Source: Caenorhabditis remanei (taxonomy: Eukaryota; Nematoda; Chromadorea; Rhabditida; Rhabditidae). Taken from it: a stretch of 64,000 nt of DNA. The stretch is taken from NCBI RefSeq assembly GCF_010183535.1, contig NC_071330.1:5003717-5067716 (forward strand), written 5' to 3'. Positions 1 through 10,715 of the stretch are shown in pieces. A program made the position numbers and the translations under genes. Each line of letters opens with the position of its first letter. The stretch's first letter is position 1. The notes beneath the pieces are model-generated. The model made no database searches. It saw nothing but the letters and a program-made list of their open reading frames with translations, and was not told the DNA's origin.

Positions 1-1425
1 TACCTCGGCAGAACCCCGCATCAGGCACGCAACATTTACACGTTGAGCATCAGGCGCGCAACACTGCAGCATCAGGACTGCATCATTTACACGCGTCGGC
101 AGCACGTGTGCCGCAACTAGGATGCGGCAGCATATCCGCAACACTGCAGCAGCAGATCCGCTGCTCTTCAGCATCACCTAGGCAACATTCAGCAAGTACG
201 CTCCATTTTTTTTCAGTTCCGAAAACTTATGTTTTTATTCACTTTTCTCCTATTTTCCTGTTTTTCATACCAATGTTTTTTTTTCATGAAAATCGTTTTA
301 CCCGTTTATTGGAAGAAAAATACGTGTGTCTAAGAAACAAAAAATCATATTTCAGCCCTCAACTACAAAAAAGACAACATCACCGCCAGTCAAGCCAAAT
401 AGGATTTCAGGAAAAATTAAAAGGTGAGATTTTCTCAATCAGAGTTGAGCGGAATGCGGTTTTTGAAATAGCGGAAGGCGGAAAGCGGAAAGCGGAATGA
501 ACATTTTTGGGCGGAAAGCGGAAGGCGGAAGGCGGAATTTAAAAAATATCGGCGGAAAGCGGAGAGCGGAAGGCGGAAGCGAAAATTTTTTGGCGGAAGG
601 CGGAAGGCGGAAAGCGGAATGGAAAAAAATGCCAAAAGGCGGAAGGCGGAACACAATGTCGCTTTCAAAAATACGATTTTGCCCTTATTTTGTAGAAAAA
701 AACACTGAAATGGTTAAATTTGAGTTAAATTTTGTATTTTTGATAAACACTGATAGCTTTGCTGCAAAAAACCACAAAACTATCAGTAAATTGGAATAGG
801 TGAACAATTTTTTCAAGCTGAGGAAAAAATCTTTAAACAGCGGAAGGCGGAAGGCGGAAAGCGGAAATAGGAAAATTTTTGGCGGAAAGCGGAAAGCGGA
901 AGGCGGAATAAAATATTTTTCGGCGGAGAGCGGAAAACGGAAGGCGGAAAGAAAAAAGTGGCGGAAAGCGGAAGGCGGAAGGCGGAAGGCGGAATTCCGC
1001 TCAACTCTGTTCTCAATACTCTAAATATGTCTTACGTATTTTTTTCAGACATTTGAACGATAGGAAACGACGAGGATTTCAAAGCAAGCTGAATGCAACA
1101 TCATCGAAAATTAATTCATAAATTGTACTGTTTTTCACATATGTATACATTTTCGTGAATTGTACTATGTTCAGATTTATACATATGTAGTTGTATTTAA
1201 GGTTTTAAATAAAATTTTAATTTAATAATGCGCTGTCTTCGGTGCAAGAAACTATAGCAAAGGAGGCAGCGGCCTAATTTTAGCAGCGCCAGAGCAGCAC
1301 AGCAGCAACCTTTCCGCAACACGTACGCTACAGTACCGCAGCACAACCGCATCAGGCACGCACTCTACGCTTGCCTGCTGCTGGACTGCTGCGCGCCTGA
1401 TGCGGGTTTCTGCCGAGACGGCACA
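1..1425. repeat. Degenerate fold-back repeat, cut by the left window edge
   Basis: The first bases (CCTCGGCAGAA then CCCGCATCAGGC) reappear as their reverse complement near 1385-1425 (GCCTGATGCGGG then TTCTGCCGAGA). Between these ends both flanks (about 1-205 and 1250-1425) are rich in GCAGCA/GCATCAGGC words, unlike the AT-rich DNA around them. Only the outermost 30 bases pair convincingly. The centre holds the CGGAA array at 434-1016. I see no protein-coding gene here; open frames across it are low-complexity. Confidence 0.45.
434..1016. repeat. GCGGAAG heptad minisatellite with CAGAGTTGAGCGGAA inverted ends
   Basis: Two blocks of 7-bp units (GGCGGAA, AGCGGAA and variants), about 470-655 and 838-995, flank a unique AT-rich centre. 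The left boundary reads CAGAGTTGAGCGGAA and the right boundary is its inverted counterpart TTCCGCTCAACTCTG. The long arginine/glutamate-rich and phenylalanine-rich open frames across the block are artefacts of the 7-bp period, not genes. Confidence 0.8.
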
Positions 1426-1985
1426 ATTATTTCCTCCCCTATCACAAAAGAACAAATTAGAAAATTAGAATCGTTTCAAAAATCTTTCGTTTTTCGTGTT
1501 TTCAAAAAATTTCATATCAACTACTCCTCTTATTTTGACTCACTTTTACATTGTCACTTAGAGTCGCTAGAGCGGCGCAGACTATTATTAGATCTTTCTT
1601 TCATGTATAAACTCCTTGTCTCCAAAGAAATAATTATTCCGAACATTTCTTTTGTAAAATTTTCTAATGTATCTAATTTACGTCGGCATAATTTCCATAT
1701 ACGCTCTCTCCTGTCAAATTCCTCTAAAATAGGTTCCCAATTTCTCATTAACAGAACTTTGCGTTGTTGGAATGCCCTCCCTTCTCACTTTTTCCCCCAA
1801 CGTCCCTCATCTATTGTTTTCAAATCCCATATTGCATCATATAACTTTGACAATTTTCTGATTCTCAACAATTTTAACTTTTAATGTTTCGTATTTTTAC
1901 TTCGTGTATATATTTTTATCTTGATATGTATAAGCGGCTTTTGGTCCTTCAATCAATAAATATTATTATTATTATTATTAACAGT
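1426..1985 (+). mobile_element. 5'-truncated non-LTR (LINE) retrotransposon, 3' end
   Basis: An open frame from about 1426 to the stop at 1882-1884 encodes what looks like the extreme C-terminal tail of a LINE reverse transcriptase. It has an LESFQKSF-type segment, then LESLERRRLLLDLSFMYKLL, then NRTLRCWNALPSHF followed by a VFKSHI segment; this order is typical of jockey/CR1/RTE-like proteins. The catalytic reverse transcriptase core and endonuclease are absent, so the copy is dead on arrival. About 70 bases after the stop the sequence ends in AATAAA and a short ATT microsatellite, as many LINE 3' ends do. Its 5' end abuts the GCAGCA-rich repeat. The family assignment is inferred from the motif order and not confirmed by a search. 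Confidence 0.72.
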
Positions 1986-3190
1986 GGTACTAGGCAAAGT
2001 TTGTTATATAAACATGTACTCTGAGTCTTCGGCAACATATATGCACAATATTGGGCCGCAGCTCCGGGTTACTGTAGTACGGTAGGTGCTCATAGGTCAA
2101 AAAATGAACTTTTTGAGAATTGATCGAGAGAAGCTGAAATTTTTAGCATATATTGTATAAGAATCTTACATATACACTACACCACAAAAGTATCGTTCCA
2201 CCATCTTTTTTTTTCAAAATTCTGATATGGGTCTTTTTATCAGAAAAGGGTGTTAACATAAAAAGTGCTTTAGAATAAAATAGAAATCATGGCACTGTGT
2301 TATTTTTCACATGACGTGACCTGAAAACGAAAAGTTTTTAAAAAAATTGGTTATAGGGTAGGGGTAGGGGTAGGAATACTTGAATAACCTGTAAATAATT
2401 TTAAAATTTGGAATAAATTTCATTATTTGGTTTGATCTACATTCGAGTGTATACTCTCTGACTCGTTCGATCACCCATGTTCACCCGCAAAAAGTCGATC
2501 ATCTCCGATTTGCCAATCCTTTTGATCAAAGATAGTACCAAGTGTTCTTAGCAAATTGGGGTACTTTTTGGCCAGGTCCGTCACCTGGGTACCTAGAAAA
2601 ATCAAAAAATCGATATTTTTCGAAAATTTTTCCTGAAGGAGTAAGGAATGAAATCTCAACGGGAAGTTAATGTAGACACTATTTTAAGCATTTTTTGTGT
2701 TCAGAACAAAATTCCAGCTCAACACCTTCGTAGTGAAAATTTTTTTAATTTTTTTAATTTTCGGGTTTTTTTCATGAAATCGTTTTTATCTCGGCAGGGA
2801 CACGAGAAGACGGGCTTTTTTATTTTAAATTCGGAATCTACATAAAATTTGTTATTGGAAACATGCTGTCCCTACTCGTATCTCTAGCCCTAAAAAAAGA
2901 TTTTTTGGAAAGAAAATGAGTCAGGAGCGATCAAGTTCAACTGAATGTGACTTAAGTCGCGCTGTATTTCTCTCAAATGTGTTTTCTTTTGTTTCGAATT
3001 TATTTATTTGTTTATTTTCTTTATTATTCAACCATTTATCTCCTGTTCTTAACCATTCTCACAATAATTTTTTTCAATTTTCGCTCAAAATTTATGATTT
3101 CATTTCAATTTCTTCGAACTCAAAAATTGGATCAAAACTCTTCAGTGTTGCATTATAATATTCATCTTCAAGCGTCCAAAACACTTCGCT
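1986..3190. other. Gene-poor stretch; contains a diverged copy of the 57-kb fold-back loop
   Basis: I see no supportable gene. About 2640-2880 resembles the central part of the fold-back at 56.8-57.6 kb: both have ACGGGAA, then GCA(C/T)TTTTTGTGTTCAGA, then a TCGGAATCT(A/T)CATAAAATTT segment. The rest is AT-rich and homopolymer-rich. Confidence 0.4.
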
Positions 3191-3192
3191 TT

Positions 3193-3558
3193 TTAAAAAG
3201 ATATCCATTCGCTATCGTCGTGTTGATCTTCGATGTCGAGTGCGGCCGGTTTTTCATGTTCATTATCTCTTCGTCTTCTATGCGGGGATGGTCTTTTCCA
3301 CCATCTTTTTCGACGATTTTGCGGCGTTTCCTGAGGTTGTCTTTTTTCTGATTCTCTGTAGAAGAGTTTTCCCGAACAAATTGTACTGACAATTGACTTT
3401 TCTGATCTTTCTACAGTTTCGTGAGTAGTTTTACGGATTTGGGAAAAGTAACACTTCACATCTTCTTTTACATTTGATCCTGGAGTTAAATGGTGCCCTT
3501 TTTGAGAATCACAATTAGATGAGTAGCTTGATAGCGATATCATAGTTGTTGGCTAGTC
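3193..3558 (-). CDS. Possible 3' exon(s) of the small minus-strand gene at 4.4-4.9 kb
   Basis: A 116-codon open frame rich in charged residues (RRKRWWKRPSPHRRRR near the end) lies downstream of the two-exon gene at 4393-4934. A CTAG acceptor at about 3559-3562 would join in phase 0 to the GTGAGT donor that overlaps the last codons of that gene, producing a longer isoform. A short in-frame intron could also be removed inside it. There is no start or family signature of its own, and an overlapping open frame exists, so this is a weak call. Confidence 0.25.
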
Positions 3559-4250
3559 TGGCTTCGTTGCCGTTTAGTCATTTCAGTCCTGCTTCCACTT
3601 CTGTTGCAAAACACACAAACTCTCTTCACATTTCGACTTGGTAAAACCATTTTGAAACTAAACTGCCTTGGTGGCAAAACTTGGAGTTCTATAGCCAACG
3701 CACTTCCAAATAAACGTGCGGTTCAGTGGTTTTATGTAAATTTGACTTTTTTTGCTGAACTTGTTCAGAACCACAAAACCAACAACACAGTCAGCCATCA
3801 ATATTCATAAACAAAAAATCAACAAAATTTGTAAAAAGAAAATAACAAAAACGAAGTATGAATACCCCAGCATAGGATAATGAATGAAAAAATATTAATA
3901 CAGCAAGTACCGACTTATCTATGTCATAGAAGCAACGTTCCATAAATGCTTCTCCTTCTCGATTCTCAATTATTCTCATTTGAGAAAAAGATTGACGTTT
4001 TTATTCGATGAACCCGAACGGAGATGATGCAGCAGAATTGTAGAGCAAAAGAAGAAGGAGGACAATTATTACACTTCTATGATCAAAGAACAATGCGACG
4101 TACAAAATAGATAAGTAAAATGAGAAAATGCAGAAACAACAAAAAAACCAAAAAAATGAGAAAAGCCTATGAAAAAATGTATACTGGAGGGACTGTAGTC
4201 ATTTCTGACCATTTTGGGTTTTTTTTAGTATAAGTAAATAGAACTTGTCG

Positions 4251-4356
4251 AAAACCCCCGTTTATTCTCAAAACCCCCGTTTATTCTCAAAACCCCCGTC
4301 TATTCTCAAAACCCCCCGTCTATTCTTAAAACCCCCGTCTATTCTTAAAACCCCCG
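4251..4356. repeat. 19-bp minisatellite (AAAACCCCCGTTTATTCTC)
   Basis: Between five and six direct copies of a 19-bp unit stand head to tail. C/T differences fall at fixed positions and one unit has an extra C. It sits just downstream of the stop codon of the small gene at 4393-4934, inside the intron if that gene has further 3' exons. Confidence 0.9.
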
Positions 4357-4392
4357 TTAAATCATAAAGAGCCGGAAGTTGTTCGTCCCAAT

Positions 4393-4934
4393 TCAAAAAA
4401 TAGTGATTCTACCCGAATTCTCACTCACCAAATCTCCATATCCTGCTGAAAACTCCTCTCCCATTTCAATGAGTTTCTTATAATTTTGAATCGACCTCGC
4501 GTGTTCCGCCTCGGTTTCTTGCTCCTTGGCAGTCAACGGTCTTCTTTTTGCGATCTCCTCGAATTCATTGAATTCCGTGAATGTTTTCCACCAGAACAGG
4601 TAGATCATCACTGCAGAGATCTGATGGGCGTAAACGTCGGTTGGGGATCTAGAATAATCAAATAAGTAATGCATGGACAACCGGACATCCGACACAACCT
4701 CAGAAATATTTACCTCAAGGGAAAATCCTTCCAGTGTACCTTATAGGTCTGTTCTTTGCCGTCTTCCCCTCCCAAGAAGAAATTGGAAATATTTGCAGCT
4801 TCAGGCTCAAAGCTGATACGTTTCTTCGGCTTAGTCGAACTGGTGGTTGGATCGCTTGTCTCCTCAATCTCTTCCTTCTTATTTGGTCGTCTCGTCAGCA
4901 TAAATTTGCGACCTCTTCTCTTGACTTTTGGCAT
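4393..4934 (-). CDS. Small two-exon protein of unknown function (158 aa)
   Basis: Exon 1 is 4934-4714 and exon 2 is 4648-4393; the intron has GTAAAT and TTCTAG ends and the junction restores an in-frame arginine. The start is chosen at 4934 because a TTTTTCCAG acceptor, suitable for cis- or spliced-leader splicing, lies about 35 bases upstream. The N-terminal 40 residues are strongly basic (KVKRRGRKFMLTRRPNKK) and look like a nuclear localisation region. Next comes an acidic/serine-rich linker and then a helical half containing HQISAVMIYLFWWKTF and a charged segment. I do not recognise a family. A good GTGAGT donor overlaps codons near the end (exon would stop at 4429), so the last 12 residues may be replaced by exons near 3.2-3.6 kb. 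The next gene on this strand is more than 4 kb away. Confidence 0.6.
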
Positions 4935-5799
4935 AGTGATGGGGGACAATGGGGAAGGAAAGGTGGACGGTACTGGAAAAATATTTGGTAAGAAGTACAA
5001 GGACTAGCCAAAAAATATAAAAGTGCAAGTGAACTTTGGCTACTAAAAACCAGATTTGAAACGAGCCGGGCTGAAATCAGTATTTTTCCGGCCCGGAAGT
5101 TCAGAACTGAAAAAATTATTTTTTGGAAAAAAAATTCTTAAGACCAATTTTTTGTAGGTTTCAAAAGCTTTGAGGGATGTACTTGAGGGAAAATATGGAT
5201 AATTCTCAGAAAAAAAATAGTAGTGAAAAAAGTTCTTAAATTCAAATCCGGGCGGATTCGAAATTTGGCAAGTCTACTAAGAGCAGTTGATTATCGGTGG
5301 CACTACAACCTATAATTAGCGTAACATTGAGAACGAGAGAGTATCAGCGAGAGAGACCCAGAGTTTTAGGGTATTTTCAACTCTGAAAGGTTTTTCAGAT
5401 TATAATATATCACATTTACTTTAATTCCGTTATCCACAAAATCTTTGTAATTGAGAAAACTTTCCAGTCCTATTGAAATGGACACATTTTCTGAAACATC
5501 TAAGATTTTCTAAGTATATTTTTTGTTTGTTCATCAATAAAAGCAATAAAACTAGTGAAAAACTCGGGAAAATTGAATATCAGCCTAAAAATGTATAGTT
5601 TGTAGCTAAACATTGATTGTTTTTGAATGCGTTTCTGTATATTGTAACTCATACCTTGTTTTTTTTTCCATAAAATTATTGTAAACTTTGAAATAGTTGT
5701 GAGAAATGAAGTCAACCTAGTGAAAACGAAAACCTTGAGGCAAACTTCTGAAATTTAAACTACAGTTGTTAACTCCTTTATATATTCGTTTTATATATA

Positions 5800-5920
5800 T
5801 ATCGCGCTCTACTGAAACCAAAGAAAATTGTGTGCGAAATTAAGAGACTCAGAAAATAAAAAACATTTCTCAACACGATTTCGGTGGAGCGCAGTTGTAA
5901 AAACTGTGCTGAGCTAGTAT
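5800..5920. repeat. MITE-like element, GCGCTC...GAGCGC family (copy 1)
   Basis: The arms CGCGCTCTACTGAAACC and TTTCGGTGGAGCGCAGTT are inverted relative to each other, and the right end runs into ACTGTGCTGAGCTAG. Related copies lie at about 14650-14790, 33570-33705 and 38520-38645. Confidence 0.65.
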
Positions 5921-6259
5921 GATATTAGTTGAAAATATTGTAGAAAGATCTTTCTGATCAATATAAGAAGTTACAGACTATCCAGGACCGCGCGAACGCA
6001 GCCCCGTTACGCAAAAATTGAGCTGTTGGCGAATCTTAACTCGAGATTTCCACACAGGTCAGCCCGCCCCAAAGTGCAATGGGTAGGCCTCACCATGGGG
6101 ATTCCGTCTTGATGATCACGGAATATCCCCAGCCAGGTGAGTTTATGAATCGCCGAGATGTGAGAGTAGTGGTGGGTTGTGTTCCGACATTACGCGGGTT
6201 CCGCCATCTGCTATGTTTTGCATGCAGGAGGCGGAGTCAACGCGAATGCCATTTCTTTG

Positions 6260-6600
6260 CGTCTCTTAAAGGGGGTCTGCGCTATTCGAATTCAAATTTT
6301 TTACATGAATCGACGCAGATTTTAAGGGCGGACAATGAAATTATCGTAATGGTAGGTCCCGAAATTTGATTCAAGAAAGTTATGAGCTGTCAAAGTTGTC
6401 AAATCGCACTTCCATGGTACACTTTTTCAGTGAATTTTTATTAGGAATGTATATTACTTTCACGTGCACCATGGGAAAATTCAATAAAACCTCATAACTT
6501 TATTGAATCAAATTTCAGGGTCTACCTTCAAAAGAATTTGATTGTCAGTCCTTGAATCTGCGTCAAATAGCATGTCCCCCTTTAATTTCCCACGCTATTT
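6260..6600. repeat. Imperfect fold-back repeat
   Basis: The segment from TTAAAGGGGG at about 6266 through GATTCAAGAAAGTTATGAG is repeated in reverse complement at 6480-6600 (CTCATAACTTTATTGAATC through CCCCCTTTAA). The loop carries CCATGGTACAC / CACCATGGG. The two flanks (5.0-6.2 kb and 6.6-6.98 kb) hold no gene I can support. Confidence 0.7.
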
Positions 6601-6988
6601 TTTTCCATTTCGGTAGAACGAGGCTGTAAAAACTGAATTGTCCTGATGAAAACGGTGGAAATCTATGCCGACTCAAAAAATCTGGGTCTCTTCTCGAAAC
6701 TATCTCGTTTTCGGTAGGGCGTAGTTGTATGAACGGCTCCGGCTAAATGAGTTGTCCACATATGAGTAAGCCGTTAATCCTTATTAGTAGGCAACATATT
6801 GGAAGGAAGAGAGAAGAAGAAGTAAAGGACATGAAACATTCGAGAACATCTGCTGACTCATAAGGGGCCGCGTCGCTTATGATACGCGACGCGTCTGGAG
6901 GAATTTAGAGTTGAAATAAAACGGAACAATTTCGTCGATTGTTTAGTATTCTGTTGATATTGGATCTCGTTGGAACTCGAATTGATTA

Positions 6989-7262
6989 TTGTGAAAAAAC
7001 GAAGTTTCGACAAGGATTTTCAGAAATTTTTTACGAGATGAAACGCAAGTGCGGCAGGGAGTTGTGGGCGGAGCTTAAACTGCAAGCGGATGAAGTTCCA
7101 ACTGATTTTTTACGAGCAACATTGAATTTTAAGATAAAACCGTTATTTAGTTTATAAAACATGAGAAATATGCAAATATACAATTAAAAACGTCGAAAAC
7201 ATATTTAAGATCGCGATTTTTTTTTTGAAAATCGTTGTCGAAACTTGATTTTTTCGCAATAA
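6989..7262. repeat. Fold-back element, AAGTTTCGACAAGGATTTT family (copy 1)
   Basis: The left end is TGTGAAAAAACGAAGTTTCGACAAGG and the right end is the inverted CGTTGTCGAAACTTGATTTTTTCG. The interior holds GTGCGGCAGGGAGTTGTGGG. Further copies are at 49.55-49.92 kb and 54.84-55.17 kb. Confidence 0.7.
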
Positions 7263-8120
7263 ACACTTATTTTCAAAAACTAAAATCTGACAACTAGTCA
7301 GAAAATAACCTATGTAATATTCGAAAAGTTTCATGGAAGTCTAGGTATCCTATAATTAAATTCCATTGAAAAAGTTTATTTTGAAATTCCAAGACTATGA
7401 CTACCCAGAGTTTAATAAGGATGATGTATGCGAGATATAAAGAAGGAATGTTTTACGCATGTCATAAAACTCTCTTCTAATTTCTCTTAACGTTTTGGGG
7501 GCGTCTGGTGACCTCTCCCCCCATCTGACCCGACAGAGGGGTGACGATATGATATAGACCGTGCACAAAAGTGAGAAAGAGAGAAAGTAAGCAGGTGCAA
7601 CAGAGTTGTTGCAATAGCCATGTGTGTCTGGTGACCACTCGTTATGAACAGCGAGGTCACAAGTAAGTACACTAATCCTTATGACGCAACAGACTTTCAA
7701 AGGAGAAGAGAACTGAGAAATGGATAGAGAACATTCAAAAACATTCTACTAATTATTATGTTGGAGAACCAGTAGGAGTTTTTAAATGCATTTTTCATTC
7801 GTTTTTCAGATTATTTAAAAACGATGCGCACAACGATTGAAAAATTGGAAAATCGACTGGAAAGAATATTTCTATTTAGTTTTTGGTTTAACTATGTGCC
7901 AGTTTAATAAAGTTTGACAAGGCAAAAAATATACTTTCTTCTTGTCTTACAAAACTGTCTAACTTTATTTTTCAACTCAGAACTTTTTTATTCAAATATT
8001 TTTTTTCTCAACTTCTTCTCTAAATTGTGCACATTTTGAACCCTAAATCACTTCTCAAGGTTAAAAAATCAAAAAATTACAGTTTTTTTCAAAAATCCGA
8101 ATTTCAATAAAACTACTGTA

Positions 8121-8818
8121 CACAGTCTCCCAAACCCCGAAAAACAACTGCAAGCGAAAGTTCTCAGCGGAGCGCAAAGGCCGCGCGCTACAGTAGTCCG
8201 AATTAATTTTTTATTAATTTTTCAACTGAAAATTTTGATTTTTTCAAAATTACGAACAATAAAGGGAATAAAAAGTGAAAATTGTCCATTACAAAAAACG
8301 AGAAAGGCAAAAGCAACATTTCGGAAAAAAGAAAACTATTTTTGGAGCAAAAATAAAGGCGCTGATACAGATCAAAGTTTTGGCCTGAAAAATCAGTTTT
8401 TTCACTATTTCTCGAAACTTATTCAACAAAAAAGTGACCCTTCCATCAGAAATGAAGATCTTTTTATTGCGGATTTTTTGAGCTATAATTGAGATGGAAA
8501 CGTCAAGAAATAGAGAGCTGGATACAGTTTGAAGCCGAGAATTCGGCAAAAAATTTTCAGTTGAAAATGGTGTTTTCTTAGAAATATTGTTAAATGCAAG
8601 ACTCAAAAGACATGATATCATGGTTTTTTGAAAAAGAATTGTTTTTTATTGATATATTCATCACATTAACCTTTATTGAAGTGACTTTTCCACCTTTAGC
8701 TTTACGCTAAAAATTTAAAAAATTCACTTTTAGACCTGCAAATTTCTCAAATTTTTCGTTTCGTGAGGGGAGATCGAAAATTTCCTTGCAGTTCTTACTC
8801 GGACTTTGGGAGACCGTG
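8121..8818. mobile_element. Non-autonomous DNA transposon with 5-bp target duplication
   Basis: The element starts CACAGTCTCCCAAA and ends TTTGGGAGACCGTG, giving terminal inverted repeats of roughly 35 bp with mismatches. It is flanked on both sides by CTGTA. The opposite arm of the inverted duplication, near 12900, reads straight through this point (TAGTTACAGTAGTTTT) with a single CTGTA, so the empty site is visible. No transposase frame is evident inside; the longest frames are AT-rich low-complexity. The 5-bp duplication and the CACAGTC tip resemble the Transib/RSS style of ends, but that assignment is inference. Confidence 0.85.
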
Positions 8819-9394
8819 CTGTAACTAATTCAGTTGTCAAGTTTTCTGAAACTTAGATATTCAGAATTGACATGTTGAGACGCGTCGAATGAGTATAATC
8901 TTGACGCATTTTTCGGTTCACCTGCTGGAATTTCGTGTCGGGGTCCTAAAAAAGTGGGCGGAGTCAGGCTATTCCGAATACAGCCATGATTATACTCATT
9001 CGAACCGTCTCGAAGCGCTGATTCCAAATAAACAAATTTCATAGAGCTTCGATTTGATCTGAGTTGTGATTTTTTGAAGATTTTCGAAATGTTTCGAAAA
9101 ATTGTAACTTTGTGATTTTTTAAATTTCTTTCTTATTTAGTTTGTAACCTGTTTCGCTATGTGTTGTTCAGATGGAAAAAGAGGAAAGACATCTGGACAA
9201 ACTGGGCTGAAAATCGACGTACCTATTCCTTTGAAAATTTCTTCAAAATCTGTAACTGAGACCGTGGGAAAACGTGGTGTCGTTTAGATTGACATACTGC
9301 AATTCTAGATTTGAGAAGACGGTGACAAACGTTTTTTGAAGAATAATTATTTATTAGATATGAATCACATTGATTAAAACAAATACAGAAATAA

Positions 9395-10237
9395 TTATGA
9401 CAATTGATATTTGGAATGGCGTGCCTTCTTTGCCTTTGGCTCCTCCTCCCAGAATCCGAGTTGCTTTGCTTTGAGTGCTTCTTGCTTCCTCTTGAGACGA
9501 GCCTCTTCCAGAGAATTCATCACTTTCGATACTCCAATGGCTCCTTCCTTCTTCTTCTCTTCAGCAATCTTCTTGTTTTCGATAAACTTCTGCAAGCGTT
9601 TCTCTTCATCCAACTTCTTATCGATCGATGGTCTTCTGGACACTTCTGGATTCTGGACACTTGATGGCTTCTGATAGGCCACTGGCACTTCTTCTTTCTT
9701 CTTTGGAACGAACTTGGTTGGAAGAGTTCTTTTCGATGAGATGACGAGTTCAGGGAGTGGTCTCTTCGATGGAACGGTTGGTTTAGAAGACTTCGTAGAA
9801 ACTGAGACAGTCGGCTGATTTACAGATGGCTTGGGTGGAATGGGAATGTCTTTCGAAGTTGGGATCTTCTCGACGACAGAAGGCTTATTGACGGTTACTG
9901 TAGGCAGTGCAGAAGTGGGTGGTTTGTTGGTAGAAGACGTCGCAACGACTGCAGATGACTTGAATAAAGATGATGACGTGGCAGGTTGTGTTCCAGATCT
10001 CTCCTCTTGTTCCTTCATCTCCAATGCTTCAATCTTCTTGATAATTCTTCTGGCCATAAAATCGCAGGATCCGTTTAGATAGTATCTACAGAATCGTTTG
10101 ATTTCGTACGTTCTGTACATTTCCAGTGTATAATCGTTCTTGATCAATTCTTCCAGAGAATCTCTTGACTCCCAATTCGACAGCAGATTGAATCCATGAA
10201 GTGCGATTTGCTCGATTGGCTCGGATGGGACGAACAT
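9395..10237 (-). CDS. TFIIS-N-like small nuclear protein, left paralogue (280 aa)
   Basis: This is a single-exon gene. The start at 10237 is preferred because a TTTTTCCAG acceptor lies about 45 bases upstream and the same start is kept in the inverted copy. Residues 8-75 form a helical region (ELIKNDYTLEMYRTYEIKRF, then YYLNGSCDFMARRIIKKIEA) that aligns by eye with the TFIIS N-terminal (elongin A/Med26) fold, lacking its usual tryptophan; this is inference. Residues 80-175 are Ser/Thr/Pro/Val-rich and probably disordered. The C-terminal half is a highly charged coiled-coil-like stretch ending in the basic KAKKARHSKY. A T-to-C difference removes the stop used in the right copy, so this protein ends with three extra residues (QLS). 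An AATAAA lies about 40 bases downstream. A transcription-related nuclear role is plausible but unproven. Confidence 0.8.
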   Translation of the reverse strand: MFVPSEPIEQIALHGFNLLSNWESRDSLEELIKNDYTLEMYRTYEIKRFCRYYLNGSCDFMARRIIKKIEALEMKEQEERSGTQPATSSSLFKSSAVVATSSTNKPPTSALPTVTVNKPSVVEKIPTSKDIPIPPKPSVNQPTVSVSTKSSKPTVPSKRPLPELVISSKRTLPTKFVPKKKEEVPVAYQKPSSVQNPEVSRRPSIDKKLDEEKRLQKFIENKKIAEEKKKEGAIGVSKVMNSLEEARLKRKQEALKAKQLGFWEEEPKAKKARHSKYQLS

Positions 10238-10715
10238 TGTCGATTGTTGATGGTAACTGTGAGAGATGATTCTGGAAAAATGGAACATAGATAATGGAAG
10301 TGAAGTTGGAAGAGAGTATGAGAGGAAACGGGGAACCGAGAATAGGAACAGGGAAAGTTCAATAAGAATCAGGGAAAAGGAGGGTGACCAGCCATACAGT
10401 AGGCAGTCTGAGATGAAAAATGAGATGGGAGATTTCTATGGCTTACGTCGAGTAAAAACATATCTGCGTACTCTGCGTATTGGCTCCTGGGAAGAGCGCG
10501 CACCACTTTTCGGTCAAAAACCTGTCTCCTAGAATTTTCCCAGGAGCCAAAACGCAGTACCTATGACCCTAAAAAGTAGTGCGCGCACTTCCCAGGAGTC
10601 AAGAATTGCTTTACACATCCGATTGACCCAGAACAACAAAAATGTGAGGACGAGAACCAGATAATTCTAGATAATAAATAATTATATAGTTGATATGATT
10701 TACAACCGCGGCTGT

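Larger units (their letters stand above)
7878..10715 (-). repeat. Left arm of a large inverted duplication
   Basis: This segment is repeated in reverse complement at 11208-13128. It contains one copy of a protein-coding gene, its promoter and its 3' flank. The arm is longer than its partner mainly because of a 698-bp insertion (8121-8818) and about 210 bp extra near 9113-9325. The outer end is marked by ACTATGTGCCAGTTT, matching AAACTGACACATAGT at the outer end of the right arm. Confidence 0.92.

Noticed and set aside
435..1024. Long Arg/Glu-rich and Phe/Arg-rich open frames on both strands
   Set aside because: They follow the 7-bp GGCGGAA period, appear in several frames at once and have no start context.
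4251..4356. Interstitial telomere repeat
   Set aside because: Although C-rich, the unit is 19 bp and contains no TTAGGC, the nematode telomere unit.
9404..10082. Plus-strand frames opposite the left TFIIS-N-like gene (and their mirror in the right copy)
   Set aside because: Shadows of the real minus-strand frame; they occur in both copies only because the gene is duplicated.
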